Positions 1 to 8,716 of a DNA stretch of 64,000 nucleotides are shown here, piece after piece. The stretch comes from F1-120-MAGs118 sp013360535 (GTDB lineage: Bacteria > Planctomycetota > UBA1135 > GCA-002686595): positions 62,001 through 126,000 of the forward strand of contig JAPKHC010000021.1 of NCBI GenBank assembly GCA_026647215.1. Direction: 5' to 3'. The translations under genes and the position numbers were made by a program. Every line of letters starts with the position of its first letter. Position 1 is the stretch's first letter. The notes under the pieces were generated by a model. The model worked only from the letters and a program-made list of their open reading frames with translations, was not told where the DNA came from and made no database searches.

Positions 1-1609
1 GCGGCCGGGCGCGCGGCGGCAGGCGCGCTCGAGGGCGGCCTTGAGTTCGGAGACGTTGCCGGGCCAACGGTGGGCGAGCAGGCGCTCGAGAGCGGCGGGC
101 GCGACTTCGAGGCCGCTGCGGCCGGAGCCGTGCAGGCGCACGAAATGCGTGACGAGCGGGTCGATGTCCTCGGTGCGCTCGCGCAGCGGAGGGACGACGA
201 TCACGGTGCCGGCGAGCGCGCGCAGCAGCTCGACCTGGAACGTGCCGGCGGCGACGGCCTGATTGAGGTCGACGCCGGTCGAGGCGACGACGCGCATCTC
301 GGTCGGCTCGTCCTTCTCGGAGCCCGTGCGCGCGACGAGGCGCTTGGCGATCGCGCGCAGGAGGCGCGAGCGGCAGGCGCTCGATGTCCTTCAGGAACAA
401 CGTGCCGGCGCCGAGCTGCAGCGCACCGGGGCGATCGGTCTCGACGCCGGGCAACGCACCCTTGAGAGCGCCGAACAGCTCGAGCTCGAGGTTTTCGGGC
501 GCGAGCGCGGCGCAGGAGAACGACAGGAACGGGTGGCCCGAGGCCTGACCGGAGAAGTGCAGGGCGCGCGCGACGTGCTCGCGGCCGGAGCCGGTCTCGC
601 CGACGACGAGCACCGGCGTCGACGCACCGGCGGACTCGGCGACTTCGGCGCGCACGCGCTGCATCGCGGCGCTCTGGCCGACGAGGCTGGCGGTGCCGTA
701 GGCGACCCGCGCGACGTCGAGCAGCGCACCGACCTCGTGGCGCGGCAGCGTGTAGTCGTTGAGCCGCGCGATCTCGTCGGCGACGCGGCGGCGCGTCAGG
801 TCGGCGAGCAGCACGATGCGCATGCCCGACTCGGGTTCGCCGGGGCGCGCGGCCATCGGCACGACGGTCGCGACCAGCGGGCGCGCGGCGCGACCGGCGC
901 GCGCGGGCAGGTCGAAACGCAGGCCTTCGCGCATCTCGACGGTCGTGTCGCGCGCAAAGGCCTCGAGGCCCGTGGCGGGCGCGAGGCGGCCGAGGCTCTT
1001 GCCCTCGAGTTCGGTGCCGAAGAGCTCCTGCGCGCCGCGGTCGGCGACGCGCACGAGCGCCTCGTCGTCGATCACGAGCACTCCATCGGGCCGTGCGCTC
1101 ACGTTCTCGCGCGGCGCGGGCGCCACTTCGCGCGCCTTCGTGCGCGTCGTCGGCGCCGGAGCCTGCTGCGTGCGCTCGGCCTGCAGGCGACGCAGCTGCT
1201 CGGCCAGCGTGCGCTGCGTCGCGAGCTGCTCGTCGAGCTCGCCCTTCTTGCGCAGGAACACCTTGAGCGTCGGCTCGAGCACCGCGAGATCACTCTTCAC
1301 GAGGTACGCGTCCGCACCGGCCTCGAAGGCCGCGACCGCTTCCTCGCGCGACGAGCCCTTAGAGACCAGCACGAGCGGCACGCCGTAGTTGCGCGGGATC
1401 TGGCGCAGGCGCCGCGCGACCTCGACGCCGCCGATGCCGCTCTTGAGCGCGGCGTCGACGAGCAAGAGGTCGAAGCGCGTCTCGCGCGACAGCGTGATGC
1501 CCTGCGCGCCGGATTCGGCGGCCGTCACCTCGAAACCGGCCTCCTTGAGGCGGCTCGTCATCACCAGTCGCGTCGCGGTCTCGTCGTCGATCAGAAGCAC
1601 GTGGGTCAC
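1..1609 (-). CDS. NtrC-like response regulator, left-truncated, frameshifted
   Basis: Starts at GTG 1609, with GGAG about 8 nt upstream, and runs off the left edge. An N-terminal receiver domain (begins VTHVLLIDDE) is followed by a PAS-like linker and an AAA+ domain with Walker A GETGSGRE near 580-600. Two motifs essential in sigma-54 activators are abnormal: the GAFTGA loop reads GALPGV, and the Walker B stretch reads GTLFLKDI instead of GTLFLDEI. Near position 363 the reading frame shifts. Upstream reads ...KDIERLPLA; the family-like continuation LLRAIAKRL...PPLRERTEDI...WPGNVSELK lies in a different frame, as if about 11 nt (the usual LQAK codons) were missing. The DNA-binding domain would lie beyond the window. 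The family assignment is firm. Whether this is a dead gene, a divergent non-sigma-54 regulator or an assembly error is open. Confidence 0.75.
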   Translation of the reverse strand, partial: MTHVLLIDDETATRLVMTSRLKEAGFEVTAAESGAQGITLSRETRFDLLLVDAALKSGIGGVEVARRLRQIPRNYGVPLVLVSKGSSREEAVAAFEAGADAYLVKSDLAVLEPTLKVFLRKKGELDEQLATQRTLAEQLRRLQAERTQQAPAPTTRTKAREVAPAPRENVSARPDGVLVIDDEALVRVADRGAQELFGTELEGKSLGRLAPATGLEAFARDTTVEMREGLRFDLPARAGRAARPLVATVVPMAARPGEPESGMRIVLLADLTRRRVADEIARLNDYTLPRHEVGALLDVARVAYGTASLVGQSAAMQRVRAEVAESAGASTPVLVVGETGSGREHVARALHFSGQASGHPFLSFSCAALAPENLELELFGALKGALPGVETDRPGALQLGAGTLFLKDIERLPLAPPARDRQAPRRAHGLREGRADRDARRRLDRRRPQSGRRRRHVPGRAAARARRHRDRRPSAARAHRGHRPARHAFRAPARLRPQRPRSRARRSRAPARPPLARQRLRTQGRPRARLPPRARP

Positions 1610-1765
1610 AGGAAGGCTCCGGGGAAAAACGAGGGAGAGAGAAGCAAGGGAGCAGCGTCGCGCGACCGGAAGTTCCGGACGCACGCGCGGGTTGGGCTTC
1701 GGCGCGCTTGCAGCAGGGCTCGTCGGGCGCTTCCATCACGGAGGCGCGAGACGACGCCCGAGATC

Positions 1766-2974
1766 GTGGCAAACCGAAGCGAGCACCTCCACGCACAGTT
1801 TCCCGACGAAGGGACCCTCGTGCGCATCGAGCGTGCGCTGGAGGAGCTCGCGAGCGAGCGGGATCCGCTGCGGCGGGCGAGCGCGCTGAAGCGTGCGCTC
1901 GAGCCGGAGGCGGCGCGTTGGGCGGCGGAGCTGGCGGAGCTGCGCGAGCGGGCGGCGCAGCGCTTCCCGTCGGGCTGGATCCGGCATGCGACGCGGCGCG
2001 GGCTCGAGCAGTCGACGCGCGAGGCCGTGGCGCGCGAGCGGGCGCGGCGCATCGCGGAGGTCGCGCCGGGCCGTGCGGTGTACGACGCGACCTGCGGCCT
2101 CGGCGCCGACGCGCGCGCCGTCTCGGAATTGGGAATCGCGGTCGTGGCGGCGGATCTGGACCCGCAGGTGGCGCGTTGTGCGGCGCTCAACCTCGCCGGG
2201 ATGATGGCCGTCGTCGTGCGGGCCGACGCGCTCGCGCCGCCGCTGCGCACGGAGAGCATGTTCCTCGTCGTCGACCCCGACCGGCGCGCGGAAGGCGCGC
2301 GCGAGCTCGATCCCGAGCGCTGGTCGCCGCCGTGGAGCGCGCTCGCGAGGCTCGCGGGGCGCTTCGCCGGGGCGTGCATCAAGCTGAGTCCGGCGTTCGA
2401 CATGGACGGGGCGAGGGGCGGGGTGTGGGACGGGGCGCTGGCGCAGTGGACGAGCGAGCGCGGGGAGCTGTGCGAGGCGAGCCTGTGGCTGGGGGTCGGC
2501 GCCGGAGAACTCGGGGGCCAGCGCGAGGCGGTGGTGCTCGGACCGGGCACCGTCGGACGCCTCGCCGGGGTCCCCGTCCCCGTGCGTGTGCCCCTATCGG
2601 AAAAAGTTGCCGGGAACTTTTGGCTGGTCGACCCGGATCCGGCGGTCGTGCGGGCGGGGCTGGTCGGCAACCTGGGGCGCGAGCTCGGCCTCGACGGCCT
2701 CGACCCGATGCTCGCCTACCTCGTGGGTCCCAAGCCGCCGCCGACGCCGCTCGCCAAGGCCTGGCGCGTGCTCGCGGAGGTGCCGGCCGACCCGCGCAAG
2801 GTGCGCGAAGCTCTGGAGCGGCATGGGTTTGGAGCGGTCGAGGTGCGCAAGCGCGGCCATCCCGACCCGACCGAGGAGCTCGCCCGCCGCTTCCGCGCCA
2901 ACGGTCCACGCCGTGGAATCGTCGCGGTCGCGCGCACCGAGGCCGGGCACCGCGCCTTCGTCCTCGACCCCTGA
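1766..2974 (+). CDS. Class I SAM methyltransferase with THUMP-like C-terminus
   Basis: A 402-residue protein if translated from GTG 1766; GTG 1820 (preceded by GAAGGG) is a plausible alternative. The first ~100 residues are helical and charged. The SAM-binding motif I, VYDATCGLGADAR, follows at about residues 108-120, then the acidic motif VVAADLDPQVARCAALN. The C-terminal ~80 residues match the THUMP-like module that ends many such proteins (VREALERHGFGAVEVRKRGHPDP...LARRFR). Members are annotated only as putative RNA methyltransferases, so the substrate is unknown. It is divergent from the response regulator and convergent with the tRNA gene 15 bp downstream. The open frame extends upstream over the antisense regulator, but that part is GC-driven shadow. 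Confidence 0.8.
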   Translation: MANRSEHLHAQFPDEGTLVRIERALEELASERDPLRRASALKRALEPEAARWAAELAELRERAAQRFPSGWIRHATRRGLEQSTREAVARERARRIAEVAPGRAVYDATCGLGADARAVSELGIAVVAADLDPQVARCAALNLAGMMAVVVRADALAPPLRTESMFLVVDPDRRAEGARELDPERWSPPWSALARLAGRFAGACIKLSPAFDMDGARGGVWDGALAQWTSERGELCEASLWLGVGAGELGGQREAVVLGPGTVGRLAGVPVPVRVPLSEKVAGNFWLVDPDPAVVRAGLVGNLGRELGLDGLDPMLAYLVGPKPPPTPLAKAWRVLAEVPADPRKVREALERHGFGAVEVRKRGHPDPTEELARRFRANGPRRGIVAVARTEAGHRAFVLDP

Positions 2975-2988
2975 CGGGTGGGGCAGGC

Positions 2989-3064
2989 TGGTGGGCGATG
3001 AGGGGATCGAACCCCCGACATCCTCCTTGTAAGGGAGGCGCTCTGACCGCTGAGCTAATCGCCC
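2989..3064 (-). tRNA. tRNA-Val(UAC)
   Basis: The minus strand folds as a standard cloverleaf: acceptor stem GGGCGAT (3064-3058) with ATCGCCC (2999-2993), D-arm GCTC...GAGC, anticodon stem CCTCC/GGAGG with loop CTTACAA (anticodon TAC, reading GUA valine codons), and a T-arm with loop TTCGATC. The discriminator is A (2992) and the 3' CCA is genomically encoded (2991-2989), giving 76 nt. It is convergent with the methyltransferase gene. Confidence 0.96.
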
Positions 3065-3250
3065 CTTGACGGCTCTTTGTACCCTAGGGGGCTCCCCCAC
3101 GGGTAGGAACCTCTCCGCACGGCCGTGCGTCAGGCTCCACCCGCCCGGGCCCAAACTCCGACAACCCACTCCCCGAGCCACGCCCCCTCCCGGATGCCTC
3201 TGGCCGGTGCCCCCTCGCGCACCCACGCAACGAACCTCTCCAGCAGTCTC

Positions 3251-4552
<1,302 letters not shown>

Positions 4553-4743
4553 GCGCCGGCGCGACCCGCGCGAACCTGCGAATTCCCCGCGGATTTCGCG
4601 CGTTCTCGCGGCGCGCGCCACTACCGCGCAGAACGCCACCTCGAACAAGGCGGCCCGTCGCTCGCGAGAGCTTCGGGCCACCTTTTGATGTCGTGAAAAC
4701 AGTTGCCGCGTCGATCGCTCGCCGCGACAGGTGCTAGATCTAC

Positions 4744-4764
4744 CCCATCGAGCGACCCGATGGG
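4744..4764. terminator. Possible bidirectional terminator hairpin
   Basis: Inverted repeat CCCATCG / CGATGGG with a 7-nt spacer, in the gap between two convergent genes. There is no long T-run, so this is a weak call. The rest of 4553-4785 shows no coding signal. Confidence 0.35.
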
Positions 4765-4785
4765 AAGCGATTTCTCCCCGCGCGT

Positions 4786-5658
4786 TCAGCGCGCCGCCTT
4801 GCGCGCAGGTGGTGTCGACGCGGCGCGAGCGCTCTCGCGACGGCGCGCGACCGCACGTTCGATGAGCTCGATCGTGCGCATCGAGTCGAGCGCATCGCGC
4901 ACTTCGAGCCCGAGCGGTGTTTCTTCCAGCGCGACGGGACCGAGCGCCGCGCGGCACGTCGCGATCACGCCCGCAGCGGCCTCGAGATCGTCGAGCGACA
5001 CGTACAGCGCCGCCCACTCGTCGAAGGCGCGGATGCGGTCGAGCGCGTGCGTCGCGCGCTCCGCCGCGTGCCGCAGCCAGCGCTGCGCGTCGAGCCTGCG
5101 CCCGAGCAGGGCGTAGGTCTTGCCGACCCACAACGCGGCTTCGTCGCGCCTTCGCACGGGTGCATCGGGTTGCGCCGAGATCGCGAGGTACAGGTCGAGC
5201 GCCCGCTCGAGCCCACCGCGCCGCCGTTCGGCGTGGGCGAGCTCGACCCCGGCACGCGCGCGCAGCGCCGGATCGTCGGCCAGCGCGCGCGCGCACTCGA
5301 ACTCGCGCACGGCCGCGACGGCGTCACCTAGCGTGCGGAACTGCTCGCCGGCCCGGAACGCGGCCTCCGCGGCCAGCGCCCGCTCGCCGGGGAAGCGCAC
5401 GCGCACCGCGACCCACGAGAACGCGACCGCACGGCGCGCGGCCGTGTCGCGTGCGGCCTTCGGCTTGCGCAGCGCAGCCTGAGCCGCCGCGGCGACTTGC
5501 CATTGCGCCTGGGCCGAGCTCGCGACGGGAACGCGCGCGAGTTCCGGCAGCTCGTCCGGCGCCGGAGCGCTGTCCACCGGCGCGCGCGGCGCCTGGGCCA
5601 CGGGGGCGACGAACGGCGCGACCAGCGCCGCGACCGGCAGGATCCTGTGCAGGCTCAT
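4786..5658 (-). CDS. Secreted TPR-like protein coupled to ECF sigma factor
   Basis: A 290-residue protein. The N-terminus (MSLHRILPVAALVAPFVAPV) looks like a signal peptide. The rest is alanine/arginine-rich helix pairs resembling TPRs (for example ARAGVELAHAERRRGGLERA and EAALWVGKTYALLGRRLDAQ). The start ATG 5658 overlaps the stop of the upstream ECF sigma gene by 4 nt (ATGA), so the two are almost certainly translationally coupled. In planctomycetes such exported repeat proteins often accompany ECF sigma factors, but nothing identifies its partner or ligand. It has no catalytic motif I can recognise. Confidence 0.7.
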   Translation of the reverse strand: MSLHRILPVAALVAPFVAPVAQAPRAPVDSAPAPDELPELARVPVASSAQAQWQVAAAAQAALRKPKAARDTAARRAVAFSWVAVRVRFPGERALAAEAAFRAGEQFRTLGDAVAAVREFECARALADDPALRARAGVELAHAERRRGGLERALDLYLAISAQPDAPVRRRDEAALWVGKTYALLGRRLDAQRWLRHAAERATHALDRIRAFDEWAALYVSLDDLEAAAGVIATCRAALGPVALEETPLGLEVRDALDSMRTIELIERAVARRRESARAASTPPARKAAR

Positions 5659-6275
5659 GCTCCCTCCGCCAGCTCGAGGTGCCGTGCGGCCCGCTCCAGC
5701 CGCGGCCCCAGCGCCCGACTCAGCCGCCGCCGCGCCCGAAACAGTCGCAGCTTCGCGAGCGCCTCCGGCTGCCCGCAGGCGCGCGCCGCCGCGCTGGTGC
5801 GTCGCTCGTCGCCGTAGTAACAGCGCAGGATCGCGCACTCCTCGCTGCGCAGCTCCGCGAGGGCGCGGTCGAGCGCCTCGAGCGCGCTGTCGCGGGTCAC
5901 GACGTAACCACCGAGCTCCCAGCGCTCGTCGCCCGGCTCGCCCACGCAGGTCTCGAGGCTCTCGCGCGCCACGAGCGCCGCGAGGTCGACCGGCTCGGCG
6001 AGCTCGTCGGGAGCGAGGAACCGGAGCTCGCGCCGCGCCCGGTCGTGGAGCACGTTGAGCGCGATGCGCAGCACCCACGCGCCCAGCTTCTGCGGCACGC
6101 TCCCGCGCGCGCGGAAGCGGGCCGCGCGCAGGAACGTCTCCTGCACGAGGTCGTCACGATCCGCCGCCGGAACCTGCTTGCGGACGAACAGTCCTCGCAC
6201 GAGCGGTTCGAGCTCGACGAGCCCGCCCCACCATCCCGACGAGCCCAGCTCGCCGCTTCGATCCAGTGACACCAT
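5655..6275 (-). CDS. ECF-type RNA polymerase sigma factor
   Basis: A 206-residue sigma-70 family protein of ECF layout. Region 2 is visible as DRDDLVQETFLRAARF and AWVLRIALNVLHDRARR. Region 4 is a helix-turn-helix at the C-terminus (EECAILRCYYGDERRTSAAA then ARACGQPEALAKLRLFRARR). ATG 6275 is chosen because GGGAGGAG lies 6 nt upstream, the clearest ribosome-binding site in this part of the window, and because upstream in-frame sequence is arginine-rich shadow. It is coupled by a 4-nt overlap to the secreted TPR protein downstream. No anti-sigma factor is adjacent, so the coupled protein may influence its activity (inference). Confidence 0.88.
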   Translation of the reverse strand: MVSLDRSGELGSSGWWGGLVELEPLVRGLFVRKQVPAADRDDLVQETFLRAARFRARGSVPQKLGAWVLRIALNVLHDRARRELRFLAPDELAEPVDLAALVARESLETCVGEPGDERWELGGYVVTRDSALEALDRALAELRSEECAILRCYYGDERRTSAAARACGQPEALAKLRLFRARRRLSRALGPRLERAARHLELAEGA

Positions 6276-6478
6276 GAGCTCTCCTCCCGGTGCGCACCAC
6301 GCGCATCCGGCGCCAGAAGACGCTCGCGCCACCCGCGCGCGGCACTGTGGAGAACGACGGCGCCCGCGCGCTCGCTCCCCGCGTCGTCCGATCCGGGGAA
6401 ACGCCCGCGAACTCCCGCTCGCAGCCTGCAGGTTCCGTCGCGACCTGCCGCGCGTGGCCGTCGAGCCCACGACAAGAG

Positions 6479-6520
6479 CGCGCGGGCGGCGGAGCGACCT
6501 CGCGCTCCGCCGCCCGCGCG
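6479..6520 (-). terminator. GC-rich terminator-like hairpin
   Basis: A perfect 18-bp stem (6479-6496 with 6503-6520) and a 6-nt loop, 22 bp past the stop codon of the minus-strand TPR gene ending at 6543. No long U-run follows, only TCTTGTC on the minus strand. It also separates that gene from the ECF sigma gene start at 6275. Confidence 0.6.
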
Positions 6521-6542
6521 GCTCATGCTCCCCGTCCTGCGC

Positions 6543-7673
6543 CTAGCGCCGGGTTTCCTTGGCCTTGGTGGCCCACTCGGAGCCGGGGTATTCCTGCACG
6601 ACCTTGCGGTACATGGTCATCGCGTTCGGGCGGTTCTCCTCGCCCATGAACTCGAACACCTTGCCGGCCTGGTAGCAGGCGCGCGGCACGTAGCGGGTCT
6701 GGTCCTTGTAGACGATCACGACGCGCAGGTAGTTGAGCACCGCGTCCTTCAGGATCGCCGAGGCGTCGCCGTTGGAGCGCAGCTTCTCGACCGCCTCCTG
6801 GAACAGGCAGTCGCCCATGCCGGCGTAGGCGCCCGCGAGCGTCGGCGCATCGGCCTTGGGGTCCTTGGTGACGGCCTCGTAGATCTTGCGCGCCTTGGTG
6901 TAGTCCTTGGTCTCGCCCTCGAGGTACGTCTCGGCCTCGAGCACGCGCGCGCGGTTGCGCACGACGGGGAACGTGGCGCCGGCCCGGCCACCGATCTCGA
7001 CGTAACGATCGCGGCGCTTGGCGGCGCCCTGGCCGCCGATCTCGGCCTCGAGCAGCTCGGCCTGCATGACGTACGAATCCGAGAGAGCCTTCGACTGCAC
7101 GAGCGCCTTGAGCGCCGCCGCGGTCTCGGCCGCCTCCTTCGCCTTGCCGAGGTCCCGCTGCGCGGCGGCCTTGGACATGTACGCAAACGGGACGTAGCGC
7201 GACTCGGGCGTCTTCGAGATCAGGATGTCGGCGAGCGCGAGGATCTTCTCGGTCGCCTCCTTGCTGCCCATCGACTGGTTGGTCTCGATCGCCATCGCCA
7301 GCGCGTAGCCGGGCGCCCAGGCTTGCTTGTCCTTCTTGTTGCTGCCCGAGAGCACCGAGTCGGCGAAGTCCTCGAAGGACTGGGCGGCGTCGGCCAGGTT
7401 GCCGTCGGCGATCGCCTCGAGGGCGGAGCCGATCAGGCCCGGTACCTTGTTCGTGAACTGGACGTCGAGGACCTGGTCGGCCGGGACGTTCTGCTCGCCC
7501 GCCTTGCCCTTCTGCTTGTAGAGCACGCCGCCGAGCGTCTCGTTGGTGATCTCGACCTCGTCGATCGTGCGACCGTCGGCCGTCGTGATGCGGTCGGCGC
7601 GCGCGGGGGTCGAGAGGGCCCCCGTGAGGGCGAGGGCGGCGAGGAAGGCCGCGGGGCGGAAGAGGGTCGTCAT
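6543..7673 (-). CDS. Secreted TPR-containing protein
   Basis: A 376-residue protein starting at ATG 7673. It has a clear signal peptide (MTTLFRPAAFLAALALTGAL, cleavage probably after PARA). A short beta-rich segment follows (DRITTADGRTIDEVEITNET), a pattern seen before TPRs in planctomycete secreted proteins. The rest is several TPR-type helix pairs ending with ACYQAGKVFEFMGEENRP and MYRKVVQEYPGSEWATKAKE, the latter like YbgF/BamD-type repeats. Likely a periplasmic scaffold protein; the partner is unknown. It has its own consensus promoter about 100 nt upstream (7779-7808) and a strong hairpin downstream. Confidence 0.75.
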   Translation of the reverse strand: MTTLFRPAAFLAALALTGALSTPARADRITTADGRTIDEVEITNETLGGVLYKQKGKAGEQNVPADQVLDVQFTNKVPGLIGSALEAIADGNLADAAQSFEDFADSVLSGSNKKDKQAWAPGYALAMAIETNQSMGSKEATEKILALADILISKTPESRYVPFAYMSKAAAQRDLGKAKEAAETAAALKALVQSKALSDSYVMQAELLEAEIGGQGAAKRRDRYVEIGGRAGATFPVVRNRARVLEAETYLEGETKDYTKARKIYEAVTKDPKADAPTLAGAYAGMGDCLFQEAVEKLRSNGDASAILKDAVLNYLRVVIVYKDQTRYVPRACYQAGKVFEFMGEENRPNAMTMYRKVVQEYPGSEWATKAKETRR

Positions 7674-7778
7674 GAGGGGCGTTTGGGGGTGAGAGAGCCG
7701 CCGGAAGTACCCGGGGCAGGTGGCCCAGTAACGAATTCGGCCGGGCGAGGCCTCGGGGGAGGCTCCGCGGGGCGGCGC

Positions 7779-7808
7779 AGGATACGGGCGGCGCGAGAAA
7801 ACTGTCAA
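7779..7808 (-). promoter_or_regulatory. Consensus sigma-70 promoter for secreted TPR gene
   Basis: On the minus strand TTGACA (7808-7803) is followed by an 18-nt spacer and TATCCT (7784-7779). The -35 is a perfect match. It overlaps the stop codon of the upstream XdhC-like gene and would give a leader of roughly 100 nt before the start at 7673. Confidence 0.7.
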
Positions 7809-8647
7809 CGCGGCCCGCAGGAGGGGTCGGGCGGGACGCCGGGCGCTTTTCCGGGGGCCTCACCGGGCGGGCCGCCGAGGCGCCGGAAGCTGACGAGCTC
7901 GGCCGCGACGGCCACGGCGATCTCCTCGTGGGTGCGCGCGCCGATCGGCAGGCCCATCGGCGTCCGCACGCGCGCGAGGAAGTCGGCGCTCACGCCGACG
8001 GCGGCCAGCTTCTCGAACAGCTGCACCTTCTTGGCGCGGCTCCCGATCATGCCGAGGTACTTCGGCCGCGCGCCGGCGCGGAAGAGCGCCTCGAGCACCT
8101 CGCCATCCTTGTCGTGCCCACGCGTCACCGCGATCACGTACAGGTCCTCGCCGGGGGCGAAGCGCGCCGCGAGGTCGCCGAACTCGCCGCACAGGAGCTC
8201 GTTCGCCTCCGGATGGCGCTCGCGCGTCACGAACACGTCGCGGTCGTCGGCGACCGTGACGTGGAAGCCAGTCAAGGCCGCGAGCTTCGCGATCGCGCCG
8301 GACACGTGCCCGCCGCCGAACAGCACGAGGCGCGGCACGACGATCGGGTCGACGAAGATCTCGAGCTGGCCACCGCACAGGAGGCCGCTGTCGGGGTAGT
8401 CGCGCTCGTTGAGAGCGAACGAGAGGGTGCGCGCGCGCTCGTCCTGCATCGCGGCGAGCGCGGCCTCGAGCACCTCCGCCTCGAGGCACCCGCCCCCCAC
8501 CGTGCCAAGGAAGCTCCCGTCGCGCCGGACGAGCATCTTCATCGTCGTCTTGCCCGGCGTGGAGCCGACGGTTTTCGTGATCGTGCACAACGCGCACGGC
8601 TCACCAAGCTTCTGCAGGCGGACGAGCTCCTCGTAGACGTCGGACAT
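7805..8647 (-). CDS. XdhC/CoxI family protein
   Basis: A 280-residue protein of the XdhC/CoxI family, which in characterised members inserts or matures the molybdenum cofactor of xanthine-dehydrogenase-type enzymes. The N-terminal XdhC domain contains CALCTITKTVGSTPGKTTMK and the glycine-rich GTVGGGCLEAEV. The C-terminal Rossmann-like domain contains RLVLFGGGHVSGAIAKLA, VTVADDRDVF and the conserved YLGMIGSRAKK. The last ~25 residues are a Pro/Gly-rich tail. No molybdenum hydroxylase gene lies in the window, so its client must be elsewhere. A TATCCT -10-like hexamer sits at 8658-8663, 10 nt before ATG 8647. Confidence 0.88.
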   Translation of the reverse strand: MSDVYEELVRLQKLGEPCALCTITKTVGSTPGKTTMKMLVRRDGSFLGTVGGGCLEAEVLEAALAAMQDERARTLSFALNERDYPDSGLLCGGQLEIFVDPIVVPRLVLFGGGHVSGAIAKLAALTGFHVTVADDRDVFVTRERHPEANELLCGEFGDLAARFAPGEDLYVIAVTRGHDKDGEVLEALFRAGARPKYLGMIGSRAKKVQLFEKLAAVGVSADFLARVRTPMGLPIGARTHEEIAVAVAAELVSFRRLGGPPGEAPGKAPGVPPDPSCGPR

Positions 8648-8716
8648 CGTGCCGCCGAGGATAGCGCGCGCCCGTCCTCGTCGTGGGCCCCGCGGCGGTG
8701 CGCTGTCGCACTCACC

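Noticed and set aside
263..1765. Long plus-strand open frame upstream of the THUMP-like methyltransferase
   Set aside because: It is arginine/alanine-rich antisense to the response regulator, whose receiver and AAA+ motifs are clear. Only the part from about 1766 has family signal.
2602..2621. Inverted repeat AAAAGTT-GCCGGG-AACTTTT
   Set aside because: It lies inside the methyltransferase reading frame and is short. Codon choice for EKVAGNF explains it, and there is no sign of function.
4700..4740. Plus-strand promoter-like TTGCCG...TAGATC
   Set aside because: The spacing is about 25 nt and no plus-strand gene follows; the region lies between convergent genes.
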